Of a DNA stretch of 27,763 bases, positions 14,801 through 22,034 are shown one piece after another. Source of the DNA: a virus. How positions within the stretch are numbered: position 1 is the first letter of the stretch; each line of letters starts with the position of its first letter. The stretch spans positions 1-27,763 of the IMG/VR virus record IMGVR_UViG_3300035698_011776. The stretch is one strand, 5' to 3'. Both the position numbers and the translations under genes were made by a program. The notes beneath the pieces were generated by a model that was given only the letters and a program-made list of their open reading frames with translations, was not told where the DNA came from and did no database searches.

Positions 14801-15286
14801 TTATTGTGTTATTCTTAAATGTTTTTTTTTGGATTTTATTCCTTGGCTTTTTACCCAACGAGCAAATCTATCTCTCGTCTTTTTAACCATTTCATTAGAC
14901 ATGCCTAAAAATCTTCTTATAGTTTTTGAGTGCTTATTCACTCCCTCGTTTTGATGAATATTTCCAACGAAATCTCTACGAGGAATACCTCTTGAAATAA
15001 CTCTCACTTCAACATTATTCTTTGTTGATTTATATGCATGTACTGCGTTTAACATTACCCCCTTTCTAATCAGAGCCTTAGTCGGCGTTTTAGATTTTGC
15101 TTTTTTCTTTGCTGCTATGGTTTTTTTAGTAAGAGGTGCATAAGGCTTTCCTTTTATATCAATTTGCGCTCTCATGTTTTTTTGAATATCTCGAACAATA
15201 GCATCCCCTATTTGTTTTAAGGGGATGCTCGCATCCTCATAAGATGGTTCAATTAAATCAGCCTCTATCTTAATACCAAAACTCAT
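14801..15286 (-). CDS. virion morphogenesis protein, Mu gpG-like / tail completion
   Basis: 161 residues, ATG with AAAAGGAG. The pattern DIQKNMRAQIDIKGKPYAPL followed by TKKTIAAKKKAKSK is that of the phage virion morphogenesis (Mu gpG / tail S) family: an amphipathic helix, then G-x-P-Y/W-x-P-L and a Lys-rich helix. A second signature lies at HSKTIRRFLGMSNE, where members have RxFLGxS. The C-terminus is very basic. Such proteins complete the head-tail connection or the tail tube end. Its place between the tube protein and the chaperone agrees with this. Confidence 0.78.
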   Translation of the reverse strand: MSFGIKIEADLIEPSYEDASIPLKQIGDAIVRDIQKNMRAQIDIKGKPYAPLTKKTIAAKKKAKSKTPTKALIRKGVMLNAVHAYKSTKNNVEVRVISRGIPRRDFVGNIHQNEGVNKHSKTIRRFLGMSNEMVKKTRDRFARWVKSQGIKSKKKHLRITQ

Positions 15287-15300
15287 AAAGCTCCTTTTAC

Positions 15301-16281
15301 TTAAGTGCTAGATGAAGAACTTGAAGAACTCGAACTTGAACTAGAGGCCATCGTTAATGTAAGTTCATCATTTCCACTATCAGAATTTTTACAAATTTCA
15401 CACACCGCATTAACAACCGCGATTCCACCTCTATCTCCAGCTTTTTGAGTGATGTATCTTACTGCCGGCAATGAGAATGTTGTTTTATTTCCTTGCGAAT
15501 CACCAAGAACAATTGTAACGGCTGCAGTCGCTCTTGATAAAAGCTTGCCGATAAAATCATGGCTAGACATTGCAACAAGTTCTGGATCAAAACTCATTTG
15601 CGGATTACGGCCAGTTACTTGAGCATAATTAATCCCACTAGCATCAGACGGTAATGCAGAAAGCACAATTTCATTTTGCATATCTATTTCGAGATTATCT
15701 AAAACCAATGTGCTTCCTAATATAGTAACACTTGCACCCATAAATAACATAGGTACTTGAGCCGGATATGTAGGAGAAAGCATAGCCTCGTCAGCATGAC
15801 TTGCATATTTTCCTTGCATTGCAAACTCACACATTATCGGTTCGCCAACTTTCATCTGGAATTTAACATTCCCAGCACAACCAAGCATATTCTTTCTAAA
15901 ACCATCAATGTAATGCGCGATAGAACCAGTTACAAAGCTTGATGAAATAGGAACAAAGATATTAGAAACTCCAACATCTAATGTTTCAGAAAATCCGCAC
16001 ATTCTTAAAAAAGGACTTATTGGTGTAGTAACTCCTTTTGCCGTTGTTAAAGGCCCCATTAATTCAGCTTTAAAAGCAAGATCCATCTTCCTAGCTCCAA
16101 CTTCTGAAGCAAACCTCGACATGTGTTTTGTTACTGGATTCCTTTTAAACATTTCAGGGGACAAATCCATTACCGGTTCATACACAAGAATAGTAGCCTC
16201 TGTTGCTGTTAGCGTTTCTGCTGTTCCGGCTACTGATTCTACTTTACCTGCCAATTGAGCAATTCTAGTAATCTTACCCAT
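15301..16281 (-). CDS. major tail tube protein with short poly-Ser end
   Basis: 326 residues, ATG with AAAGGAGGG. The order tail terminator, this gene, morphogenesis protein, chaperone, tape measure identifies the tail tube subunit. VESVAGTAETLTATEATILV near the N-terminus is the usual opening of phage tube proteins. The rest is beta-rich, with a plausible second half in VPMLFMGASVTILGSTLVLD. The last 15 residues are AS with 13 serines in a row and T. The tube is a polymer of many hexamers, so even this short tail would appear in well over a hundred copies on the virion, if exposed. The C-terminal end of many tube proteins lies on the outside. Confidence 0.85.
   Translation of the reverse strand: MGKITRIAQLAGKVESVAGTAETLTATEATILVYEPVMDLSPEMFKRNPVTKHMSRFASEVGARKMDLAFKAELMGPLTTAKGVTTPISPFLRMCGFSETLDVGVSNIFVPISSSFVTGSIAHYIDGFRKNMLGCAGNVKFQMKVGEPIMCEFAMQGKYASHADEAMLSPTYPAQVPMLFMGASVTILGSTLVLDNLEIDMQNEIVLSALPSDASGINYAQVTGRNPQMSFDPELVAMSSHDFIGKLLSRATAAVTIVLGDSQGNKTTFSLPAVRYITQKAGDRGGIAVVNAVCEICKNSDSGNDELTLTMASSSSSSSSSSSSST
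15307..15345 (-). repeat. 13-codon poly-Ser tail on tube protein
   Basis: Thirteen consecutive Ser codons of mixed type, one residue before the stop codon. Confidence 0.95.
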
Positions 16282-16293
16282 ACTTCCCTCCTT

Positions 16294-16752
16294 TTAGAAA
16301 ATACGTCTTTCTGTTATTGATAAATTTATCTCTACCATATGGCAAAGAATATCTCCGAGTTTACTCATCTTAATTTCACCTACTACAGGCATAGTTATTA
16401 TCTCTGCCTTACCGTTCAAAGTAGGATTATCCATAAAGGCTTCACAAATTGGTTCAACATAGCTATCTTGAAATACTTTATCACTTCCTGCGCTATCATC
16501 TAAACCATAAAAACCTCTTACAATAAAATTGTGTGTCGGCATTTCTACTCCCCCCGATCCACCTCTTTCTTCCCGGGAAAATCCATTTCGTTCAATCTCC
16601 CAAGTATTAACTTTCCTACTTCTTATAAATAAATCTTTATATGTAGCGAGATCATTACAAAAACGCTTATAATCATAGACGGTTCCTATTTCAGCAGTGA
16701 TAACCGTTTCTATGAGAGTTTTTATTTGAGATCTGATTAGGCTAAGTGACAT
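16294..16752 (-). CDS. tail terminator / U-like minor tail protein
   Basis: 152 residues. ATG at 16752 has no clear SD; the frame stays open upstream but offers no better start codon. The N-terminal helix (SLIRSQIKTLIETVI) is followed by a beta pattern with MPTHNFIVRGFYGLDDSAGS and VEINLSITERRIF at the end. This is the alpha-beta layout of lambda gpU-type terminators that cap the tube and meet the head connector. The gene sits between the connector and the tube protein, the canonical place. An 88-base gap precedes it, the longest in this part of the operon. Confidence 0.65.
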   Translation of the reverse strand: MSLSLIRSQIKTLIETVITAEIGTVYDYKRFCNDLATYKDLFIRSRKVNTWEIERNGFSREERGGSGGVEMPTHNFIVRGFYGLDDSAGSDKVFQDSYVEPICEAFMDNPTLNGKAEIITMPVVGEIKMSKLGDILCHMVEINLSITERRIF

Positions 16753-16840
16753 TTGATTTTTCGAGGACAGAATGCTAGAGTGGATTTTTAGACTAAAGCA
16801 CCTATCTCCGCCTTTACTGTTTCTTTACTTTTGGGGATGT

Positions 16841-17560
16841 TTAGCGTTGATGTGACGGATGCGTAATGTAATCAGCACCAGTCGCATACCTTATGTCCAG
16901 ATCCTTGAAAACTGTTCCTGCAACAGCAGAAGATGTTTTCTTGGCTTCATCACCGAGGCCCATTAAAGAATTATACGCAGCGAGTTGTTCTTTCGCTAAG
17001 GTAGCATAAATATCAGACTTCCTTTGATAATCTATAACATCGACATCGAGAGTATTATCTGAACTTTGCGCAAACTTGGCCGCAAGAGCCCAAAAGCAAA
17101 GCGAAGCAGTTAATGCAATTACTGCTTCCGCATTGTTATCACTAATCGTATTCGTTGCATCGTTTAATGTATGTGGAGCAATGTAAGTTAATCTGGCGAC
17201 CTTACTTGTTGCCGGGGTAAAAGTAAGGAATCTTATATATCCTGTGGCAACGGTAAGAACCAATTTCTTAAAAATCACCCAATCACTAGCTTCAAGATAA
17301 GTCGGATTTTGTTGATCCGCAGGATATTCCATCTTTCCTAAAAAAGAAGAAAATCCATCTACCCAATCACTAGGCAAAGCAAAGTCGTAGGCAGAAGCAT
17401 CACCTGTTAATTCGTGAATCTTCTCCTGTGGTGTATCTTTTGAAAAGATAAGTACAGCCTGCGACAAAAGCCGAAGCTTGTCGTCAGGCTGTAATTTTTC
17501 AGCGTTATCTTGCAACGCTGTATCTAATCTTGCAATATAATCTTCTTTGTTAAGAGACAT
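16841..17560 (-). CDS. head-tail connector / adaptor protein
   Basis: 239 residues, ATG with AAGGGGAG. It is mostly helical: RLDTALQDNAEKLQPDDKLRLLSQAVLIFS, then a short strand region (DFALPSDWVDGF) and helices including EAVIALTASLCFWALAAKFA and KSDIYATLAKEQLAAYNSLM. This four-helix architecture with a central loop agrees with HK97 gp6-like adaptors that sit under the portal. The position between head and tail genes supports it. A specific family was not identified with certainty. Confidence 0.65.
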   Translation of the reverse strand: MSLNKEDYIARLDTALQDNAEKLQPDDKLRLLSQAVLIFSKDTPQEKIHELTGDASAYDFALPSDWVDGFSSFLGKMEYPADQQNPTYLEASDWVIFKKLVLTVATGYIRFLTFTPATSKVARLTYIAPHTLNDATNTISDNNAEAVIALTASLCFWALAAKFAQSSDNTLDVDVIDYQRKSDIYATLAKEQLAAYNSLMGLGDEAKKTSSAVAGTVFKDLDIRYATGADYITHPSHQR

Positions 17561-17575
17561 TTCTCCCCTTAGCTG

Positions 17576-17893
17576 TTACTTCGCGCTAGAGCTTGATGAA
17601 CTCACACTCTTTGACGAAGAAGATGAACTTGACAAACTGGAACTAGATGAACTTGAGCTTAGAGATAATGAACTCGAAGAACTTGAACTTGAGGAACTCG
17701 AATAATAAGTTACCCCATCGTCTTTTGCTTTTCGGTTCGGCACACCTCTATCTAAAACTCCCTTGCGATAATATAGAATGATGTTACATTCTTCTTTTCT
17801 AAAGTTATATGCTCCGCAAGCTTCGTTCTCACAAGTTATACCGGCCCCTGCATTGTCGTTTTTAAACGGACATAAATAACTAGGTGCTGACAT
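17576..17893 (-). CDS. Cys4 mini-protein with poly-Ser tail
   Basis: 105 residues, ATG with AGGAG. Residues 1-64 contain Cys8 (CPF), Cys21, Cys26 and Cys36 (ITCENEACGAYNFRKEEC), likely a zinc or Fe-S site. YYRKGVLDRGVPNRKAKDDG follows, then YY and a 41-codon Ser-rich tract with L, K, V and a terminal AK. A folded knob of about 60 residues on a serine stalk is an unusual combination. It lies between the head surface candidates and the connector, so it could be a head- or neck-associated accessory protein. The Cys pattern is shared with the protein at 3834-4193. Confidence 0.6.
   Translation of the reverse strand: MSAPSYLCPFKNDNAGAGITCENEACGAYNFRKEECNIILYYRKGVLDRGVPNRKAKDDGVTYYSSSSSSSSSSSLSLSSSSSSSSLSSSSSSSKSVSSSSSSAK
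17579..17701 (-). repeat. poly-Ser tract, C-terminus of Cys4 protein
   Basis: 41 codons. Ser runs of 6-11 are broken by L, K and V, with mixed codons. Confidence 0.93.
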
Positions 17894-17905
17894 TAGTTTC
17901 TCCTA

Positions 17906-18535
17906 TTAAGTTTTGCTTGAGCTAGATGAAGAACTCAAACTGGATGAACTACTTAAACTACTAGAACTTGAACTACTACTCAAACTAGATGAACTAGAGC
18001 TTGAAGAACTGCTCGACAAACTAGAGCTTGAAGAACTCGATGAAGAACTCGACAGGCTTGAAGAACTTGAAGAACTCGAACCAATACTTGAGCTTGAAGA
18101 ACTACTTGAGCCAATATAGCTTGAACTTGAAGAACTACTCAAAGACGAACTCGAAGAACTCGAAGAACTCGAAGAACTAGATCCTGTACCTGTAACATTT
18201 GGAGAAACAGCATACCAATAAGTTCCACTACACCAGAACTCAACAGTATCAAATGCCGTCATATTTATATAATCGTAATTTACTCCTCCACCACCAAAAC
18301 CACCGGAAACATAAACTCGCCCGGCAGAATCATCTGCATGAACAACTAAAGTAACGCCTTTAAGATTACCGCTCGCTGCCGGCAAAGTTAAAACAGCATT
18401 ACCACTTAATTTAATGAAAGAATATCCAGAACGGAAGATATCATCCTCTGTCAAAGAATAATCCGCTGCTTTTTCAAGAGCGGTTCCTCTCATTTGTGCT
18501 AAAAAATATTTAAAGGTTAATTTCTTACCTGCCAT
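17906..18535 (-). CDS. small head/surface protein with poly-Ser tail
   Basis: 209 residues, ATG with AAGGAGG. Residues 1-118 form a domain with AALEKA-like start (KYFLAQMRGTALEKAADYSL), LTPAASG-type strand LTLPAASGNLKGVTLVVH, then VYVSGGFGGGGVNYD and FWCSGTYWYAVSP. Residues 119-209 are a Ser tract with L, I-G and Y-I breaks, ending KT. Its neighbour downstream of the capsid gene (18588-18938) has the same domain without the tract. Two small paralogs just after the major capsid gene are typical for decoration or head-surface proteins. The exact role is inferred. If it decorates the head, several hundred serine tails would surround it. Confidence 0.65.
   Translation of the reverse strand: MAGKKLTFKYFLAQMRGTALEKAADYSLTEDDIFRSGYSFIKLSGNAVLTLPAASGNLKGVTLVVHADDSAGRVYVSGGFGGGGVNYDYINMTAFDTVEFWCSGTYWYAVSPNVTGTGSSSSSSSSSSSSSLSSSSSSSYIGSSSSSSSSIGSSSSSSSSLSSSSSSSSSSSLSSSSSSSSSSSLSSSSSSSSLSSSSSLSSSSSSSKT
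17909..18181 (-). repeat. poly-Ser tract, C-terminus of head surface protein
   Basis: 91 codons, Ser with L, I, G and Y. The antisense strand reads as Glu/Leu/Asp codons and creates a false acidic ORF. Confidence 0.93.
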
Positions 18536-18553
18536 CGTACTACCTCCTTAACA

Positions 18554-18585
18554 TTAAGTTTTAAACTTAACAGTCTAAATTAGAC
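18554..18585 (-). other. two AT-rich palindromes between paralogs
   Basis: TTAAGTTTTAAACTTAA (18554-18570) and GTCTAAATTAGAC (18573-18585) lie side by side in the 52-base gap between the two paralogous genes, just upstream of the AAGGAGG of the second. They could fold as two small hairpins. There is no T run after them, so termination is unlikely. Confidence 0.4.
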
Positions 18586-18587
18586 CA

Positions 18588-18938
18588 TTAAGAGGCAGCT
18601 ACCGCTTCAGACATTGCATACCAATAAGATCCATCACACCAGAACTTAGAAGTACAATATGCGCCAGGGGTTACTGTGTCATAATTTGCTCCACCGCCAC
18701 CAAATCCACCGGAAACATAAACCGTTCCTGCGGCATCGTCAGTATGGACGAGAAGGCTTACGCCTTTTAAAGAACCACTTGCGGCTGGAAGAGTAAGCTT
18801 AAAAGCACCATCAACAATTATAAAACCATTCCCATCTTTGAGAATGTTATCTTCTGTTAAAGCTGTGTCCTCAGTGATAGTCTTAGCTGTTCCTCTTTTT
18901 TCAGCAATAAAATATTTCATTCTTGAATACTTTGCCAT
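18588..18938 (-). CDS. small head/decoration-like protein, no Ser tail
   Basis: 116 residues. ATG at 18938 is preferred because AAGGAG lies eight bases upstream; an in-frame ATG at 19022 would add 28 residues that run through a stable hairpin. The sequence matches the neighbour at 17906-18535 along its whole length: KYFIAEKRGTAKTITEDTAL, LTLPAASGSLKGVSLLVH, VYVSGGFGGGGANYD, FWCDGSYWYAMS. It ends EAVAAS where the paralog begins its serines. Gly-rich SGGFGGGG is the most conserved segment. It follows the capsid gene, as decoration proteins often do. No named family was recognised. Confidence 0.65.
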   Translation of the reverse strand: MAKYSRMKYFIAEKRGTAKTITEDTALTEDNILKDGNGFIIVDGAFKLTLPAASGSLKGVSLLVHTDDAAGTVYVSGGFGGGGANYDTVTPGAYCTSKFWCDGSYWYAMSEAVAAS

Positions 18939-18985
18939 GATCTTCTCCTTGTTAATATTAAGTATTTTGCGACCTAACAGGCTGT

Positions 18986-19010
18986 GCCGAGAGGAACCAA
19001 TCCCCCCGGC
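18986..19010 (-). other. stable GC-rich hairpin after capsid gene
   Basis: On the minus strand GCCGGGGGGA pairs with TCCTCTCGGC: ten base pairs, two of them G-U, with a five-base loop. It starts 18 bases after the capsid stop codon. No T run follows, so it is not a classic terminator. It is by far the most GC-rich stem seen in this AT-rich sequence. It could protect the 3' end of a capsid mRNA or set a processing point. Confidence 0.55.
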
Positions 19011-19027
19011 CATCGCCATCAATTAAT

Positions 19028-21613
19028 TTAAGATACTATTCCACCTGCGAAAGCGCGGAAGTCTGTTACTGCTCCACCGTATTCATGGCGAACTTTGTAA
19101 CGAATCGTATCATAGACAAATACATTACCAACCGTAGGCTGATCTTGTACTAAGATTTCCGGATCTTCTCTACCGTTTAAGAAACCCATTTCGATACCTT
19201 CTACATCAGCTAATTTAGATGACAGATAAAAGTTATTCTCGTCACCACGAAGGTAAGGAGTAACTGTAGGATCAAAAGAATCGCGAATAGAGTTAACTCC
19301 TCTTTCCATACTCTCTGGATTAAACTCAGATTTTTTCAACTGCATTGCAGTTCCACGCAAACTTCTTGGAACCCACAAATTCGGATTTTCAAGAGCAAGC
19401 ACCTGCGTTACTTTATAAACATCAACGCCCTGCGCATGTTCTGCTGCAGTTGTGCCATATACTCCTCTGGCAATAGTCAATGTATCTGTAGCAACAGAAT
19501 CTACACGACAAATTTCTCCGGCCATCCAGATTAAGTCGCCAGCTTTGAAATACTGACCGTCCCCGGTAGTCACAACAAGAGCTGTTCCGCCTGCAGTTAG
19601 AGGATCATCAACAACGTCAGTTTTTGTACCAAATTCTACTTGATAATACATATCATCAAGTAAATCTGACAGAGAATCATACCCTAATGCAACTGTACGA
19701 TAATTCTTATGTCCGGCCACAAACATCACAAGACCATCATAAATCGTAGCTACATTTATTCCAGTAGTACTATATCCAATCATCAGATCAAATACAAACT
19801 GGTTTAAAGTCTGAGCCGCTGCTTTTCCAACTTTTCCAGGGATAGCTGTCAATACTTTAAGATCATCGTCAATAATCATACGACGAGTTAAGGTAACGAT
19901 TCCACCCTTGGTTGCTACGGCGTAAGTTGCCTCTTCATCCGTAGGAAAACCGAGTTCTGGATAACTAGGAGTGGCTGAATCTATTGGTGTTCCGGCAACC
20001 GTTCTCGCATTCTGAACAGTAGGAAGTACACCAAACCCGCCCCAACGAATTCTTTCTTGCAATTTAAAATCCTTAATAGGAACAGATGTTGCAATCTTTT
20101 TCCATTGAGGATCAATAGCTTTATAAGCAGGCAACATTCTTCGTTGCATTGAATATCCTAATGCATAAGAAAAATCACCTTCAGTTGCTTCTTGTAATCT
20201 TGCCATAGCTTTCGGCCCAACGCGTCCAGTTATGTTTGGATCATCTGTAAAAGCAACATAAGCTTCTTTTAAAGAAGTAAATCCATCTATTCCTTCAAAG
20301 TCCGCTTTTTCTTCTTCTGTAGGATTATGCCCAAGCATTATATCCATAGAAGCTTGTAACTTAGTTACTTGATCTCTTTGTACAAAAGAGCCGTCATTCC
20401 CACTACCAAGATCAATAATGGATTGACTTTCAACTAACTGAGCCAATGTTGTTCTTTCAAGCTTAATTGATTCTTTAAGCTCTGCTTCTTTAAATACCTT
20501 GCCGTTAAAACTCTGACGGATTTTATTCCGTACAGGCATAGGTAAATTAGATTCACTCAAAGCAAGATCAAGCATTTCTTTACATTCGCGCTGTTTTAAC
20601 TTAGCTTCTAAACTAGTAAATTTGCTTTCAAGATCTTTATTTGTTGCATCCAAAGCATCTTGTTTTGCTTTAACCGCAAGATCATCGGATTCTTTTTTCT
20701 TCTTAAACATTAATTCTTTTTTCTTTTTCAACTGCTCTGGAGTAAGGATAGCATCATCCGCTTCCATTAAATCTGCATCATTCTTTTCTTGTTCGCCTTC
20801 AACAAGAGTTTTAAATAATGTTTCAGCTTCTTCAAACTTTTCACCTTTTATACTTGCTACGATTGATTCAATCGCTTGAGCATTTTCTGATTTTTTATCT
20901 ACAGCATCTTTAAGCACAGATTCAAAAATCCCAACAACTTCTTCTTGAGTTATATTTTCAATGTTCACATTCTCAAGTAAGTTAGGTCGCCACGCCTTAA
21001 GAGCTTCTAGCAACTTTTTAAACATAATTTCCATTCCTCCTGTTTTGTTTAAGCTTTCGACGAGAGCCAATAACCCGCCTCCGGCCGCTGGTTGAGTTAC
21101 GAAGTCTGTACTAAAAACTTTAGTAATCGCTTCAACAACTGTTATTGGCTGTCCATTTAACATTCTAACACTTGACGGTCCTTCGGCATTTATAGATAAT
21201 CCTAATAGATTTTTCAACCCTTTCTTCCAAGCTTCTGATAGCATTTGCTTTAATTCTTGAACTTTAGAACTTTTTTCAAGAAGATGCAAATACCCTGTAA
21301 GCCCGGACACCTCCCGGCCTTCGACGGCGAATGTTTCAAATTTAACGCCTTCCAACCAACCGGCAGTCTGTAAAGGGAATCCTTCAGGACGCATTTTTTC
21401 AATAGACATAGGCATGTGGTCGAACTTATTGTCCTTCCACTCATAAAAACAAACTTTAGATTTTTCAAATAATTGGATTGATTTCTGGAGAGCTTCTTTC
21501 GCGTAATACTTACCATTTTTAGACAGGCCTTCTTCAATTATAATGACCTTCCAAACATTACCTTTTTTTGAACTTTCAAGAAAGGTAGTAATTCCAAATT
21601 GATTTAATATCAT
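19028..21613 (-). CDS. prohead protease - scaffold - major capsid fusion
   Basis: 861 residues, start ATG overlapping the previous stop (ATGA). Residues 1-180 are a capsid maturation protease: LSKNGKYYAKEAL, His66 in FDHMP, QTAGWLEGVKFE, and Ser140 in LLGLSINAEG, then TDFVTQPAAGGG at the domain end. Residues about 197-400 are a charged coiled-coil scaffold (QLKKKKELMFKKKKESDDLA). Residues about 410-861 are an HK97-fold capsid protein with an inserted beta domain (FKAGDLIWMAGEICRVDSV, LTIARGVYGTTAAEHAQG) and the Mu gpT-like end FLNGREDPEILVQDQ ... YKVRHEYGGAVTDF. The three parts are usually separate genes. Auto-cleavage must release the capsid part. A second start at 21025 may make scaffold-capsid alone. 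Confidence 0.87.
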   Translation of the reverse strand: MILNQFGITTFLESSKKGNVWKVIIIEEGLSKNGKYYAKEALQKSIQLFEKSKVCFYEWKDNKFDHMPMSIEKMRPEGFPLQTAGWLEGVKFETFAVEGREVSGLTGYLHLLEKSSKVQELKQMLSEAWKKGLKNLLGLSINAEGPSSVRMLNGQPITVVEAITKVFSTDFVTQPAAGGGLLALVESLNKTGGMEIMFKKLLEALKAWRPNLLENVNIENITQEEVVGIFESVLKDAVDKKSENAQAIESIVASIKGEKFEEAETLFKTLVEGEQEKNDADLMEADDAILTPEQLKKKKELMFKKKKESDDLAVKAKQDALDATNKDLESKFTSLEAKLKQRECKEMLDLALSESNLPMPVRNKIRQSFNGKVFKEAELKESIKLERTTLAQLVESQSIIDLGSGNDGSFVQRDQVTKLQASMDIMLGHNPTEEEKADFEGIDGFTSLKEAYVAFTDDPNITGRVGPKAMARLQEATEGDFSYALGYSMQRRMLPAYKAIDPQWKKIATSVPIKDFKLQERIRWGGFGVLPTVQNARTVAGTPIDSATPSYPELGFPTDEEATYAVATKGGIVTLTRRMIIDDDLKVLTAIPGKVGKAAAQTLNQFVFDLMIGYSTTGINVATIYDGLVMFVAGHKNYRTVALGYDSLSDLLDDMYYQVEFGTKTDVVDDPLTAGGTALVVTTGDGQYFKAGDLIWMAGEICRVDSVATDTLTIARGVYGTTAAEHAQGVDVYKVTQVLALENPNLWVPRSLRGTAMQLKKSEFNPESMERGVNSIRDSFDPTVTPYLRGDENNFYLSSKLADVEGIEMGFLNGREDPEILVQDQPTVGNVFVYDTIRYKVRHEYGGAVTDFRAFAGGIVS
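21023..21041 (-). promoter_or_regulatory. internal ribosome binding site and ATG in capsid fusion
   Basis: AGGAGG (21036-21041) lies ten bases before an in-frame ATG (21023-21025) at codon 197, exactly between the protease and the scaffold. Initiation here would give a 665-residue scaffold-capsid protein beginning MFKKLLEALKAW. Another in-frame ATG at 21034 is too close to the SD. Confidence 0.5.
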
Positions 21614-21927
21614 TTTATAATGGCTCCGGCAAGTTCCTTAGTTAGAGAATCAATTAATATTAATTTAGATTCTTTCTTGCTCGGATTGATTGCCGGCTCA
21701 AATAAAATTGATCTTACATCATGTGTTTTTAACCAGGATTTTACTTCAGATGCGCTAAAGCGGTCTTTATTAAAACGATAAGACTGTAACTTCATGCCCA
21801 AGACAGACTCTTTACTTCTTTGCAAAACAACACTAACACCAGGAGCGATTAGCTTTCTGGCGATAACAGCATACACTTGCGGTAACTGTTCGGCAATCAT
21901 GGCTGAATGTTCATTTTGAAAAGGCAC
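21610..21927 (-). CDS. small head protein, unknown
   Basis: 105 residues. GTG start at 21927 with GGGAG seven bases upstream; the next ATG is nine codons in and lacks an SD. SYRFNKDRFSASEVKSWLKT is a motif seen in phage head-morphogenesis genes near the protease, often at the edge of protease or DUF proteins. The N-terminal 30 residues (AMIAEQLPQVYAVIARKLI) are helical. Stop and start overlap in ATGA with the protease-capsid gene, so the two are translationally coupled. It is first behind a consensus promoter. A role in capsid assembly is likely; the activity is unknown. Confidence 0.6.
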   Translation of the reverse strand: MPFQNEHSAMIAEQLPQVYAVIARKLIAPGVSVVLQRSKESVLGMKLQSYRFNKDRFSASEVKSWLKTHDVRSILFEPAINPSKKESKLILIDSLTKELAGAIIK

Positions 21928-21982
21928 TTTTTAGCTCCCTTTTAAAAGTAAATTAATAAAGTCTTTATTTATTTCTAATTAA

Positions 21983-22011
21983 AGTATCCCTTATCTTAGA
22001 ACCTTTGTCAA
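21983..22011 (-). promoter_or_regulatory. internal sigma70-type promoter for capsid genes
   Basis: On the minus strand TTGACA (22006-22011) is followed after exactly 17 bases by GATACT (21983-21988, four of six consensus). It lies in the 107-base gap between the portal-associated gene and the small head protein, about 55 bases before the GTG. The surrounding DNA is AT-rich (TTTTTTC just upstream). It would boost transcription of the capsid gene relative to the portal and terminase. Confidence 0.6.
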
Positions 22012-22034
22012 GAAAAAACTTTATAAAGACACTT

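Noticed and set aside
17913-18119. Plus-strand ORF of Glu/Leu/Asp repeats, looking like an acidic coiled coil
   Set aside because: It is the exact antisense of the serine tract; AGT/TCN codons read backward as Asp/Glu/Leu. No SD and no folded domain.
18939-19022. ATG at 19022 as start of the small decoration-like protein
   Set aside because: The extension would pass through the hairpin and is not shared with the paralog; a good SD precedes 18938.
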